This document shows, one piece after another, positions 25,001-38,100 of a stretch of 64,000 nt of DNA; the stretch's first letter is position 1; every line of letters starts with the position of its first letter. The translations under genes were made by a program, and so were the position numbers. The DNA comes from Lingula anatina (taxonomy: Eukaryota; Brachiopoda; Lingulata; Lingulida; Lingulidae), in contig NW_019774859.1 in assembly GCF_001039355.2 (NCBI RefSeq), forward strand, positions 124,001-188,000, given 5' to 3'. The notes below the pieces were generated by a model. That model ran no database searches. It was not told where the DNA came from and saw nothing but the letters and a program-made list of their open reading frames with translations.

Positions 25001-28000
25001 TGATGCATCAGAATAAATAACTAATGAAGGGTTCCCATGTGAAATCAACTTAAAACTTGAATGAATATTTTGTATCCACCAAGTCAAGTCTAGTTTCAAG
25101 GCATCATCATTGGCAATCTGCAATTTTGCTTGAAAGTCTCCTTTACTAGCTTTCAAAGCTTGATTTTTTCTCATATCCAGTGACCTATAAAAAAGAGGCC
25201 CATATTCTACACCAGGAAAAGATGCTACCAATAATCCTACTACTTTTGCCAATTGTAGTATAGTTATACAGTCCTGCTGTAAGAGATCGGTACATGCCGA
25301 AAATATTTTATCTGCTTGTCTCTTGTTTAAGGACACTCGCATTTTTACAGAATCCAATGTAAAGCCTAAAAAATCCAACTTTTGTGTTGGTTCTAAAACA
25401 GACTTAGTTGGATGCACAGTAAACCCTGCTTGAGTAGAAACTTTAACTGTTTGCATCACATTCTCTCTGCAATCTTGCAAAGATTCTCCAACTAAGAGAC
25501 TGTCATCAATGTATGGACAATTCATGTGACCTAATTTCCTCAAATAGGAAAAAATTGGTTTGGTAACTTTAGTAAAAACACGTGGTCCACTCGCCAAGCC
25601 ATTTGGTAAAACCTGATATTCATACAAGTTCCCATCAAATTCAAATCTTAACAGTTTCTTTTGTTCATCACAAACTGCCAGACAATAATAAGCATCTTTC
25701 CAATCTATGGTTGACATAAAACACTGAGGTTTCATAAGATTAATGGCTGACTGCAAACTGGTCATCTTAAAATGATGATATACAACAGAAGCATTAAGTT
25801 TCCTCAGATTTAAAATCAATCTGTACTTTCCATCTTTTTTCTCTCTTAAGAAAATATTGGAAATAAATTCACCTGCACAATGTTTGACCTTTCGTATCAC
25901 TTTCTTCTCTAAAAGTTGATGGATTTCAGTACAAATTATATCAGATTCTACTTTATTGAAAGCATAAGTCTGAGGAATTCTTGACTGTTGTGTTGATTGG
26001 TCTATTTCAATATTGATACCATATGAAACAGTATTCAGTATATACTTATCTGATGTAAGATTTGGCCAAAACTTTTTGCACTTTTGTAAATTACCTGCAG
26101 TAAAATTTGCTATCTCAGTGGCCAATTTATCTTTTAAAGCATCAATATATGATGACCAATTGATACTGACCTCTTTAGGTGCTTCATTTTTTCTCTCTAA
26201 TCCCGCTTGGGCTTGCCTGCGTGATTTGGCCTTGATTTCTTGAAATTTCTGTAGCCGTTTTTTGAAGGTGTGTACTTTTGAAAACCTCTTGGCCTATATG
26301 CTGGGCGATTACGCCCATAGTAATCTTTACGGCTTCCGACTTTTGTTGCTACCTTGTTGGTTTCATTGATACCTTTCACAACCCCGGCAAAATCATCGCC
26401 AAATAACCATTCGGTAATGGGGGTGTCCGGTGAACAAACGTCTCTGTACTCCCTGTGCAAGTCTGGTTTTATCAGTTCTCTCCTTCTAAGGGATATCTCA
26501 ATGCTGCCATTGGCAACAAACGAAAACGCATTTAATACAAGAGACAAACCAGCTGGAATATCAAATGACTCCTTTTTATTTTTAGCCTCCAGAAACATAT
26601 TCGCAAGTTGGGCCAGAGGTGTGAGCGCTCTGACCACCCTGGTCTGCGCTTTCTGTAATCTAATATCTTTACCTCTGGTAGCAGGTAGAATTTTATTCCA
26701 CACCTCTGTATTAACTTTGGGCACTTTCAGCCCACTCAAGTTCGCTGGAGGTGGAAACTTCTCCAACTTTTCCTTAATTTTCTCATCCGAAATTCTTTTT
26801 GACGTTATTCTGTTGAGAATCTCCGCCAATTCTGGCATCATACTAGGAGATGTTGCTTCTTCGTCAATTAATTCTTGGGAAATCTTCTCAAGAATTATAT
26901 TCCCTTCCGTTTCACTGTGGATTTCAGTATTAGTCAGTAGGTTGTCAACTTCTAAATCCATATCAAGCGACTCCTCATCGCTAAGAGCCAACAAATCGTC
27001 TTCGTCGACTTCTAAAGGACGTTTACTGTTTTCATTGATTTGTTTTTGCATTTGCTCCATTTTTTGGAGAATTTGACCCAAAAGATCGACATTCCCCCCA
27101 TTGGAGGTGTCATTCGATGTGCTAGCCGAAGCACGTGGTGTCGGCACTTTCACCTCCTCATTAGAAATCTCCTTAGACGCACTGACAACCCGTTTCGCAT
27201 GTGTTTTTATCTCCTTGTCAGTCTTTTGTTTTGGTCTACTCTCTTTGACGATAACTTTACTGGTTTTTGAACCCGAATTTTCGGGCTGATTGTTACCTTC
27301 AGAATTTTTATCCGCCATTTTTATCGGTGTCACTGTATAAAACTTTTACCACGCTTAATATACTTTTATTGCGCAGTACACTTGTGCGCATATAAATTGA
27401 AGCGCAGTAGCAATGTGCGCAGATGTAGCCACAGAACAGTGCTTGTAACAGTCTGAAACGCTAATCCCAACACATGAAAACAGTAGTTAGCACGATTTCG
27501 TGCATTTATTGCGATAAATATGTATCAGTGTGTATTAAAACACACATCACTGTATTAACAGTATGTCAGCAAAAAACTCAAAACACTGCAGAAATATTAA
27601 TTTCATGCAGCTTGTAAATCCGCGTATGCTTCGCTGAGAAACGGCGCAATGAATGACGCTGAGCTGCGCGCGCATCTCTCATGTGGAGCCTATTACGTCA
27701 CTAGACGGTGATGTGGAATCAATAATTTTGTGAACGAAAGTAACATACCTGTCACGACTTCGAAGGTATCACCCTTCTCGTCTCTTGCGCCATCTACCTC
27801 AGCGCATACTCTGATGCGGTATTTGAATCCCGGATTAAGGTCATACAGCGTTGCAAAACAATCGTTAACTTTCTCATGTCGTTCGCCTCCGGACCAAATT
27901 CGTGAGAAAAAACCCATGTCTTTGTCTATTGGCTTATAACTTAACACATAGTGTTTTACTTTTCCGCCAGGTGGATTCCAGTGGAGAGTGATTGTACTTG

Positions 28001-31000
28001 TTGTCACCTCAAACTTTTCCTTTGCAAACGCAGGGCTTCCAGGTACTAAAAGTTATAAATAAGTCACAATTACATCTTCAAAAATACTTTGTTGAAGGCA
28101 GTGTATCAGTTAGGAGTGTTTCGCAATACCTGGAAATAACAGCGAACAAATGCCGAGTGTCAATATCACGAGCATTTAGAAAATGCAAGGTAAAATGAAA
28201 GGTAATCTGTTTAACTCTATTAAAAAGACTAACCTATCGTTACTGTTTTCGAAACCTCTCTGCTTTGCTTTTCATTGCTGACTGCAACAACACAGAAGGT
28301 ATAGGTCTCCCCGTTTTCAATATGGTGAAATTTATGTTCGCAGGTCTTTTCATTGAATGATTTAATTAGTGTCTTTCCCATTACAAATTTGATATCATAT
28401 CTTTCAATATCGCCGACAGGCTTTTCCCAGGAAAGTGTATTGGTAGACGGAATCCACTTTAGGTTGTGGACTGGTTCTGGGTCTATAAACATAAAAAACA
28501 TATTAATGGCAATTTAATGGCCAGTGCAAGGTGTAAACACTGGTGTATTACTGTTAAATAACAGTCTTTTAAGATGCAAAAGGTTGAACCATGACTTAAA
28601 TTTAACAAATTTTAGGCAAATTAATCATTTTGCATCAGATGGTATTTCTACCTCTACTGCGTTGCATTCGTTAAATGAAATAACAATTGTAAAATATGGG
28701 TAAAATCATCTGGCCTCCAAACTTCCTGCCTGGGTGAAAATTGAGGTTCGAGGATGATTAAACTAACGATTGATAATTCGAGTTATTTATTGTATTTTCA
28801 AAGCTAGCTAATATTGGCCCGAAATGAGAGTTTTTTGTCTCTCACTTTGTAAGCAAACGTAACGGGCAACATATCTGAAACATTCATAGGGATCTTGTCC
28901 TCACAGCCTTGACAGTGTGTTCGATGTCGGATAATTTTCTTCGTAAATATTGGTACTACAGAACAACTTCCTGTTTTTAAAAGGAAATATATTCTAGAGC
29001 AAATCGTTGATAAGAACCAGTATGAAGTGGTTCTAATTGTCGTGTTAACGGAGTTGTTTCAATACCATTAATTTAGACACCCCAATGAGAGTATAACTTC
29101 TTTACATGTCAGTACAATGTTCATCACTTCTTTCGTTTGTGTTTTCGTAACAATAAACGTTAGTTGTTTCGACAAGTTTTTTTTAAATTACGTAACAACC
29201 CTGCCAGAAAGAAAACAAAGAGCATCCTTAGCGTCCGTATTTCTAACAAGCTGATGAAGAAACCAGAGGAATGGTCGTGTGTGTAAATATGTAGAAATAA
29301 GGTGATAATACGCAAACCTGCGGCACGATGGCAGTGTTTAAGCTAATTTATTTCCGAAGAATTAAGATTAACTTCCATCGATTATTTTTTATGTAAATGC
29401 CAAGAGTGTGGATTCAATATCATTCACAAGTATTGTGGACTGGAAATTTTGCCATGTGGGGTGGGGGTTTGGGGGTGGGGTGGGGGTACTGTTAAGTATA
29501 AATTAAAGTTGAGAGTGGACAGTAGGGGAAATTGTTGGAGGGGGGCTTGTATGATTTTGTATGTACTGGAGTCGTGTTTTGTACTGTGCTGAATAGCGGC
29601 TGCATGGTTTTACGACGGTCAAACTGGTAGATAGACAGTTGGATATTAGCAAAGTGACAGCTTTGTTGATGGGAAAACTGGTTGACTTCACATTAATGTG
29701 CGAGTTGAGGAGATGAGATGTAAAATAAAAATTTGAGAGCTGCCGCACCACGGCTGGTTCGGCAACTGGTTTTCATTTCCCACTTTTTGAGGCCTTTGCT
29801 TTCATGTGTTAGCACAGACAGTACATATCAGAATCGTCAATAGGAGTGCTAACGCACGCACTTTCGTGCTACCTTCTTAATAATAATAATAATAATAATA
29901 TTAATAATAATATCTTTTTCTTAAAACCGCACTACACTACCGTCTCAGTGCTGTTTACAGATAAAATTATCAGGATTACAACTAATCATATAGATAATAA
30001 TAGCTAAGGTAAAAAAAAAAAACAATTAAAATAATTAATACTGGTTAAAATAGTAATGGTCTGAACAATAAATTTTTTTCTGATATAATGAGAAAATATT
30101 AATTCTTGGATGAGCTCTTGAACTAGTAGGTGGGTGTGATTTCCCTGAAACTTGTCTACATATATAGCGCTAAGTGGTCCCATAAGGGTGGATATGAGAC
30201 AAATGGGCAGAGCTAGCAGTCCATTCCACTGCTGAAGGTAAACAATCTAACCGTTGTAGAACCCAGTAAGAATACCAATAATGATGTTAAAGGTAGTGTG
30301 CTGATGAATGAATAGCCCACCTCATACCATTACACTGCCACAGCAGCACTTGTTACATTCACTTTATTTACCTTTATATGGACTTGCCTGTAGACACAAG
30401 TTCTGCAATTACTGTTGAAGGTTTTGGGTCTAATTTCGTTAAAAAGAGCTTGTAATCATTCTTGACATGTCAAGTGTCTTTGATAGGTTGCCAATATGCC
30501 ACAAGAACTGTTCCGTGTCTTGCCAGTAGGGTTGGTTGCATTGCCTTTAGTTTTGAACAGAGGTTTCTCTCCTTTAAACGGCTTCTGACAGTTTGGACAT
30601 TGGTTATATGCGTGGGGCCCTTGTGGGGATATCTTTGTAATGCTCTAGCAGTAACAATAAGGGTCTATATGACACTTAGATAATGAAAATAGCATTGAGC
30701 CGGGGTTAAAACACAAAGTCGAACTGACCTTGGTCTATTTGGCAACAACCACTGATTCAGCCTGTTAATTACTAGTCCTCTGATTGTATATTGTGTACCA
30801 AAGTCTTCATTTAATAAGCGTATACCCCGCCTTTTTCTTTAAGTTATGAACTTTGGGACATGGCTACATACATTAGATGAGTGATTGCAAGGATGCTATC
30901 TATATCAGATCTACATTTTTTACTTGGACATAACCCCCTCATCCTCCCACAATCGGGAGGCTAAATAATTTTGCCCCTTTTCTCGTTTATCACCCCACAA

Positions 31001-32262
31001 ACTTATCCTAACTATTGCAATAAGCGAAATGAAGAGTTCATTTTCACTGCAGCACAGTTAAAGTAGAAATGCCATCCAATACGGAATTACGACTTTGTCT
31101 AAGAATTGCTAATTCTTAATTGTAGACTTACTTTAATCTTTTGTATCTTAAGTGGTGGATGTTCCTTAACTATTTTTGAGTAGTATACATCAAGAGATGT
31201 GGATCAATCTGTATAGGGAGCTTCAGCTTGCCTACCTGTTGTCCCTGTGCAGAAAACCTCTTTGCTTGTAGAGTGACCAACCTCATCTTTCCATCCAGTT
31301 ACTTGAACAGAGAAATCATATTTTCGACCCGGAACTAACCCAGAAACATCCACACTTGTTGCTCCATCCTCCTTAAGCTTGTCACTTTGGAATTTGTCGG
31401 AAGTTCCAGAACGACGATGCTTTACAGTATATGACCACGAACTGACCGCCACAGATGGTGGTGCATCCCACTGTAAATATATTGAGCGTGATGTGCTTTT
31501 GGTCTCCCGGAAATTTACAGGACATGGAAGATCTAAAATTGAAATAAGCATTATATATGCTTAACAGATTAAAAGGTAATCATAAATATAAGTTTAATTA
31601 AACAAATACGAAAGTGTATATTTTATGAATGTGTAATTGCCCTTACTATTTATTCTGGATAAATATCTCAAATATATCATATCATACCGTACATTTTTTG
31701 TATTTAATTCACGTGTGCAGCAATTAGGGTGTATTTACGTAACTCAAATACAACTGCATCATAAGGAATGTTTCAAAATTTGAAAACCTGTCCAAAAGAA
31801 GTTTAAAAATTCCTACCAGTGGCAGCTACAAACTCTGACGAATCGCCTCTTATCCCATTACTTATAGCGTACACTTTGTAGCTATAGAGTACACCAGGCG
31901 ATATATTATCAATGATACAATTTGGAGCACTGGAACTCAGCCGTTGAGTAGTGGTATTGTCTTTTCTTCCATATTCTATTTCATACCCACTGACATTGCC
32001 TTCACTAGCACCCCAAGATAGAGATATCGATCCATCTGAGGTTGTCTTTGCTTTTTTAACGTCCCCAGGTTTACCTGGCTCTGGAATGAAACCGTGCATC
32101 AGGGACAGAATTGTGACTACAATACAATATTATACATCATTATGTGCGCGAATACACACGCCTTGCATATACACAGAGACTTGCTTACAGTTTGGATTAT
32201 GCACAGCATAATGAAAACAGTTGGTCTTTACCTTCAGCATGGCTCTCAAGCATACTGCGGTG

Positions 32263-32318
<56 letters not shown>

Positions 32319-35120
32319 TTAAATGAGTACTTACTTGTCGCATGAGTCAGTTGTTGTGGCTGACTAGGATAATTGTTAGTTATAGCAAATATTCGGATTT
32401 CATAATTTGTGCCAGGATCAAGGTTTTCTAAATTGCACTTTTCATTCATAGATTTGATCTTTTTATATCTTGCATCGATCACTTTTTTTTCATCGTCATC
32501 TAGTGTTTCTATATTTCCTTCTATGGCTGGTTTATCACTGCCAATGCCATGTGAAAGTTTTGTCTGCGTTTCAGCATTACTGTTGCCTTGACTGTTGGTG
32601 CCAGGTTCTTGAATATCTCTGTATGCTACAGTATAATAATGGAAAGCTGCTGCAGCTGGCATCCACTCCAAATATAAACCATCTGTACTTGCTACGCAAT
32701 TAACAATGGTACCTGGTATTGCTGGGGCTGTTAAATAGGAAAGTTGTCATGGTGGAAGTAAATTGAACACTTATGTACGTATAATACTTCTGTTGGAAGT
32801 TAAAAGTTGACATGAAATGTGGAATATTTTTGTGTACAATAAATGTTTAAATAACGGCTTATTGCTTAAAAAATGAAAGAAATTTTATAAGAGGTACATG
32901 AAACTAAATGTGTCAGTCAAATGTACAAACTACATCTGTAGCACTGGTCAGTAATGGAATATTTCAATATAGAAAATATGCAGGGATAGTTGAAACATAA
33001 TATAACCAAAAAGTTCTTTTAAGTACACATATAATGTCTGTTTTGTTCATTTCTGAAGTCTAACATAATTGACTTTAAGCAAAGTGTACTTCATTTGCTT
33101 TATCTCAAATAGAACAATCAATGTTAAAAAGTAAATGCATTCACATTTATAAAATATTACCTGTATTCGCCACACACTCGGCATCACCACCTTTTTGTTT
33201 CATGCGCAAAATTGCTGAGATACTGCAGTTGTATTCAGTTCCAGGTTCTAATCTGTGTATTTCGGCAGATCGTTTGCTGCCCTTGACAGTTATCGTATTA
33301 CGCCCAACACTCGGGGCGTCATAGATAATTTCAAAGTGATCAATGTCTTCCTGTGCCATTTCCCATTCAAGCTTCACTGAGGTTGTTTGCCTTTTTTTGT
33401 TCTGGCGTGACCATGTCTGTTTAAATTTTGTTGGCGTTGACGGATCTAAAAAACAAGTGTTTCAGTTATCAGGACAGGATAATAAAAAAGTCCACTGACA
33501 TGACGGACGATGAAATGAAGAAATAAGCGATTAGCGATTACAAATAATTTGTTCTATTTTGAACTTTATAGAATACATATTCCTACTTTATTGTGGTCGT
33601 TTGCTATATAATTAAGTCGCATTTTAGGTGATATTATATTTTTAGAATGTCTTAGTTATACAAAAGTATATTTACTGGTCCATATTGAACTGTCGCTTGT
33701 TTCACTCTTCAGCATTTTCCCTTCATGATCCTTTACGCAGGTTGCTATTTTCACATCATACTTTGTAGCAGGCAAAAGGTTGTTTAGCGTAAATTCACAT
33801 TCTGATGTTATTTCTGGGTTAATGATGTTAATGCCAGCTTGCTCACAAGACACTTCATAGCTGCATAATTCCTGTGCCGGTTTCCAACTTATGGAGACTG
33901 ATGTTGATTCGCTGTTCACTTGATACAGTACGGGCTTGAGCGGCACTGCAATCCCAAGTATATAAAGTGTTTGACCATTCAATAAGTCAGGCATACCGCA
34001 TAACAATGAAATAAAAGTATTGATAATAATGGCCAACCCTAGTACCGGACTCTCGCTTCACTACATTACTTTTCCGTCTGGTACACCACGAATATAGCTC
34101 AGATGGTAGTACAACAATATGACGTTGTACTGAAATTCAATCACTTGGCGTTAATTCTGTTGTTCTTTAATTCAATGTCCCACGAAACTGGGTGTCAAGT
34201 AAGGGAAATCGGGCTAGTTTGCCCCATTAAAAAAAAATCTGACAGAAGGAAAACATAACCTTCATGGTTATAAATTCAGAAGGAAATTAAGACATTTATA
34301 AATGTTAATTTTAGTTTTATTATCACAGATCCACCATACCTTTTCTGAGTACACTTAATTTTACTACCTTAAGTCAAAGTGTGCAAACTGACCCCTACCC
34401 GGACCAAGTCCTCAGACCCAGTGGAGTAAGTTTGCATATTGCACATTGGCTAAGCACTTTCCCTGCTAAGCACATGGAACTGCTAAACATATGTATCTGC
34501 TTTGAGTGTGGAACTACTAAACGCATGGAGCTCTTTTCAAGCTTCTGACAGAAGAAAATGTTAAACATGCTTAGAAGTGTCGTACTTTTAGCTATGTGAT
34601 TAGTTTAACTGGTTCCATAACAAGTATATTACAAGACTCAACAATTTGGTTTAACACTTCCCCTTGTAAACGTGTGTAGTTGTTGAAGACGTGGAGCAGC
34701 CTGCTTGAACGCTTTGTATCCTTCCTTGCAATAACGTGTGCTTATTTAAAATAGCCCAGCGGGCAAACTGTTGTTTTAACGTTGAAACAACGTTGAACCA
34801 TAACGTTGAGAAGACATTGGATAAACATTAGATTTGAAAGTTGTGTCAACCTCAGATATCAACGCTGTATCAACGTCAGAAAACAATGTTATATCAACCC
34901 CACCCAGCGGGAAATTATGTTGTTTCAACGTTGAAACAATGTAGAGCTTCAACGTTTACAAGATGTTGGATTAACATTGGATTTGAAAATTAGATCAACG
35001 TCAGATAACAATGTATAAACCCCAGTTGTTGGACAACATAGCCTGGATGTGTTTAGCAGTAGGACATGTTTGATGGCTAAATATATGTATGGCCTTTAAG
35101 TGAAAATTTCCAAGGTTTAG

Positions 35121-35162
<42 letters not shown>

Positions 35163-38100
35163 CAAAGTTACAGTCATCTCAACCTGTCCATCTTATAGGT
35201 TACCAAGAACTGTCAGCTTCAATTACTTCACTCCATCACATTTACAGCAACTTATTCATCCTAGTGTTAGCTGACCTTGCAAGGAATTCAGTTTATTGGA
35301 ATGTATTTCTGAATAACAAGTTAAGAAAATTCACTAGTTCACTAAAGACACAAAACAACCCGCACGAAAACGAAGAAGATACTCCAGCGCAGTAGACTAC
35401 TGCAATTATACTGCAAACATGCTTCAAATCTGCTTCGATGTGGGAGCTAATTAGCATATTTGAAACATGCTTCTTTCATGCTGCTAATCTACTGCATTAA
35501 TGCTCCTTTTCTGTACAACCCTATGTAATTTTTGAAGTAGATTTGCAGTAGGCTATACTGCATTTCTACTGCAAATATGCTCCACACCACTACTGCGTTA
35601 ATGCTTCTTTGCTACTTCGATACTACTGCATTTTCTTGCGGGAACTGTCACTTTACCTTTAAAACCCTTTTGTTATTATTTTGATAAATTTAGTTACAGT
35701 ATTGATAAACAAAGTATCACGTTTTCAATAATTAATATTTTAAATTACAATCCATAACTGCAAGGTTGTGTCAATGACCAAAATACAATGTTGAGTCAAC
35801 GTCACATTATGACGGTGTTTTGACGTGGCTGGATCAACGTTGATTTTACGTTGAATTTAGGTAGATCAACGGCAATTCAACGTATCAACCTGTTTTCAAC
35901 GTTGATCCAACGCGACTATGCCTGCTGGGAGGCCTATTAAAGATGCATACAAAGTCATTTTTTGAAAAAAAAAATGCCCGCATATAGTTTCAAACAGTAT
36001 AATAAGTTTAAGTTTATTATAACCCGAAAAGGGATATTTAAATGGATTTTTCTGCTAACTTACTATACCTGTACACATGGGGCAGAAAAGTAGGTCACAT
36101 AAGTAGGTTAAATTTCTGACCAAAAAAAAAGGGGCAGTCTAAAGCTCTTTTATGGCTGATCGAGTATTTATTCACTTAATCCCTTGGCATGTCCACATTT
36201 AATTTTAGTAGAAATCTAGTAGAAGTTGTTTATATGTGTTCCTGGCAATCAAAGCTCCACCGATGCTGGGTTCATATGTACCTTTAAGTAATAATTCAAA
36301 TAACAAACTAGAGGATCAGAGAGGCGATTACGCCTCCGGATATTGTACCACCAGCTGGAGTAAGCGCATCTGTATGAAACCCCTGCCCCCCAAAAAAGGG
36401 ACACCATCAACAGTCTTGTGCTTGACAAGCTCTATAAAATGCAATCAACAAGAGCTCTAAAAATATGCAGAAAAATATAACTAAAAATGGTACAATCAAG
36501 CAGATTTTCGAATTGACCTGCATTTTCCTAACATTGAACCAAATAGGCCTATTGGTTTTACTTGAAATGTGTTGACAGTGTTGCATATATGCAGACAAAA
36601 GAGAAAACCTAGGGGCAACACCGGGCACATCTCTGCTAGTTTTGAAGATATGAGGGGCAAGAAAATATGCAAAGCTCAGTTCATGGTGAAAAAGTAGGTC
36701 AAACGTCAATTTCAATATCACAGTATATGAACTTCTATTCAAGTTCAATAGTAACCATGGGCATTTCTTTGCCAATTTATTTAAATGCCAGAAAACATGC
36801 AAAAAGCAGTTCATCATAAAAAATTGGTCAAAGGTCAATTTCAAGGTCATTGTATGTCTTCCTATTCAAGTTCAACAACAACTTTGAGTGTATCTCTGCC
36901 AGTTTTTGAGATATAAGGGATAGAGAATTTGCAAAGTTCAGTTCATGGTGAAAATTGGGTCAAAGGTCAATTTAAAGGTCACACTTAGATTGCCAGTATA
37001 TGACTTCATATATTCAAGTTCAAAAGTAACTATGGACCTATATCTGCCAGTTTTGGAGATATAAGGGACTTAAATGTTGCAAAGTTCAGTTCATGGTAAA
37101 AAGAAGGTCAAAGGTCAATTTCAACGTCACAGTTAAATTGCCAGTATGTGACTTCCTATTCAACTTTAATAGTAACTATAGACCTATCTCTGCCAGTTTT
37201 GGAGATATAAGGGACTAAATGTTGCAATTTAGAAGTTACATTAATGTGCCCTAAATTTCCTACAGAAAAAATTAATTAAAATAAAGAAAAGATCATTTTG
37301 GTTGAAATTCTTGAAATGGGAGGTGATCAACCTTATGTTTTATTATCCCGGGGTTCAGAATTTATTACACATTACCGTATTGCACATTTCGCTTTCACCG
37401 CCACAATGTAATAATAATAATAAGATTCTTATATGGCGCCTTACATTCCATCTCAAGGCGCCTTACAATAATGGCTAATATACTAAAATCATTAAAATGA
37501 CTACAATATTTAATCATAAACTCTCATTGGAAACCATTTAAAATTTACACTACTAAAATCAATCTTATTAAAAAACATACATATATTAAAATAAAATCTA
37601 AGAGATATTTTGATACAGCATAACTCGTAAACTTTATGGGATATAAAAAAAACGAAGACCACCTCCAATGTTGGGCTTGACATGCTCTACAATATGCAAA
37701 AAAATAGCATTAACGGTTCCCGAATTGGAGACAGTTTTCGGTTTCGGTATCTTATGGCCGCTTCTCCCGTGAAAAGGCACTGATTGACCCCAAATTCACG
37801 GAGATGAAAGATGACCTGATGGGTAACTCTATCCAATAATATTATAGGTTAGGACTGTATAGTTTCTGAATATCAGCGCAAATAATTTTTTTCGTAAAAA
37901 AATCGTTTTTTTTTTTTTTGAAAATTTTGGCCCGTTTGACCTTGAAATAAAGGTTAAAGGTCAAATCCAAGGGCATATTCAAAATCTCCACATATGACTT
38001 TCGGTCAGCCGTCTGTAGAAATTTTTTCCCCATAATTCCTTCGGTATGGTAGATAATTACCATTTTGCCATTATTGGACAAGGGTGCATTGCAATGAGCG

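Larger units (their letters stand above)
22601..27719 (-). mobile_element. DIRS-type tyrosine-recombinase retrotransposon, structurally complete
   Basis: 5.1 kb with gag-like, RT/RNase H and tyrosine recombinase frames in order on the minus strand. A terminal 68-bp inverted repeat pairs 22648-22714 with 27653-27720 (shared core gagatgcgcgcgcagctcag). An internal complementary region (about 22783-22912) holds the complement of the left end (22601-22698) followed directly by the complement of the right end; this arrangement is diagnostic of DIRS elements and fits their circular-intermediate replication. No target-site duplication is seen, as expected for recombinase integration. It is inserted in the FN29-FN30 intron in the gene's own orientation. 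Confidence 0.9.
34754..35932. mobile_element. CAACGTTG-rich non-autonomous DNA transposon, nested
   Basis: Starts agcccagcgggcaaac and ends gactatgcctgctgggaggc, giving a CCCAGC-type inverted tip. Both subterminal zones are dense in AACGTTGA/CAACGTTG palindromes (34780-35010 and 35760-35925). A second cccagcggg tip at 34905 suggests an internal duplication. A 284-bp MITE and an (AT)n tract lie inside it. Confidence 0.6.

Noticed and set aside
26354-27076. 240-residue plus-strand open frame
   Set aside because: Antisense shadow of the DIRS gag; the gag frame has the position and composition expected, this one does not.
34081-34200. tRNA gene or SINE (tagctcagatggtagtac A-box-like)
   Set aside because: No convincing B box or cloverleaf; at most an eroded tRNA-derived SINE.
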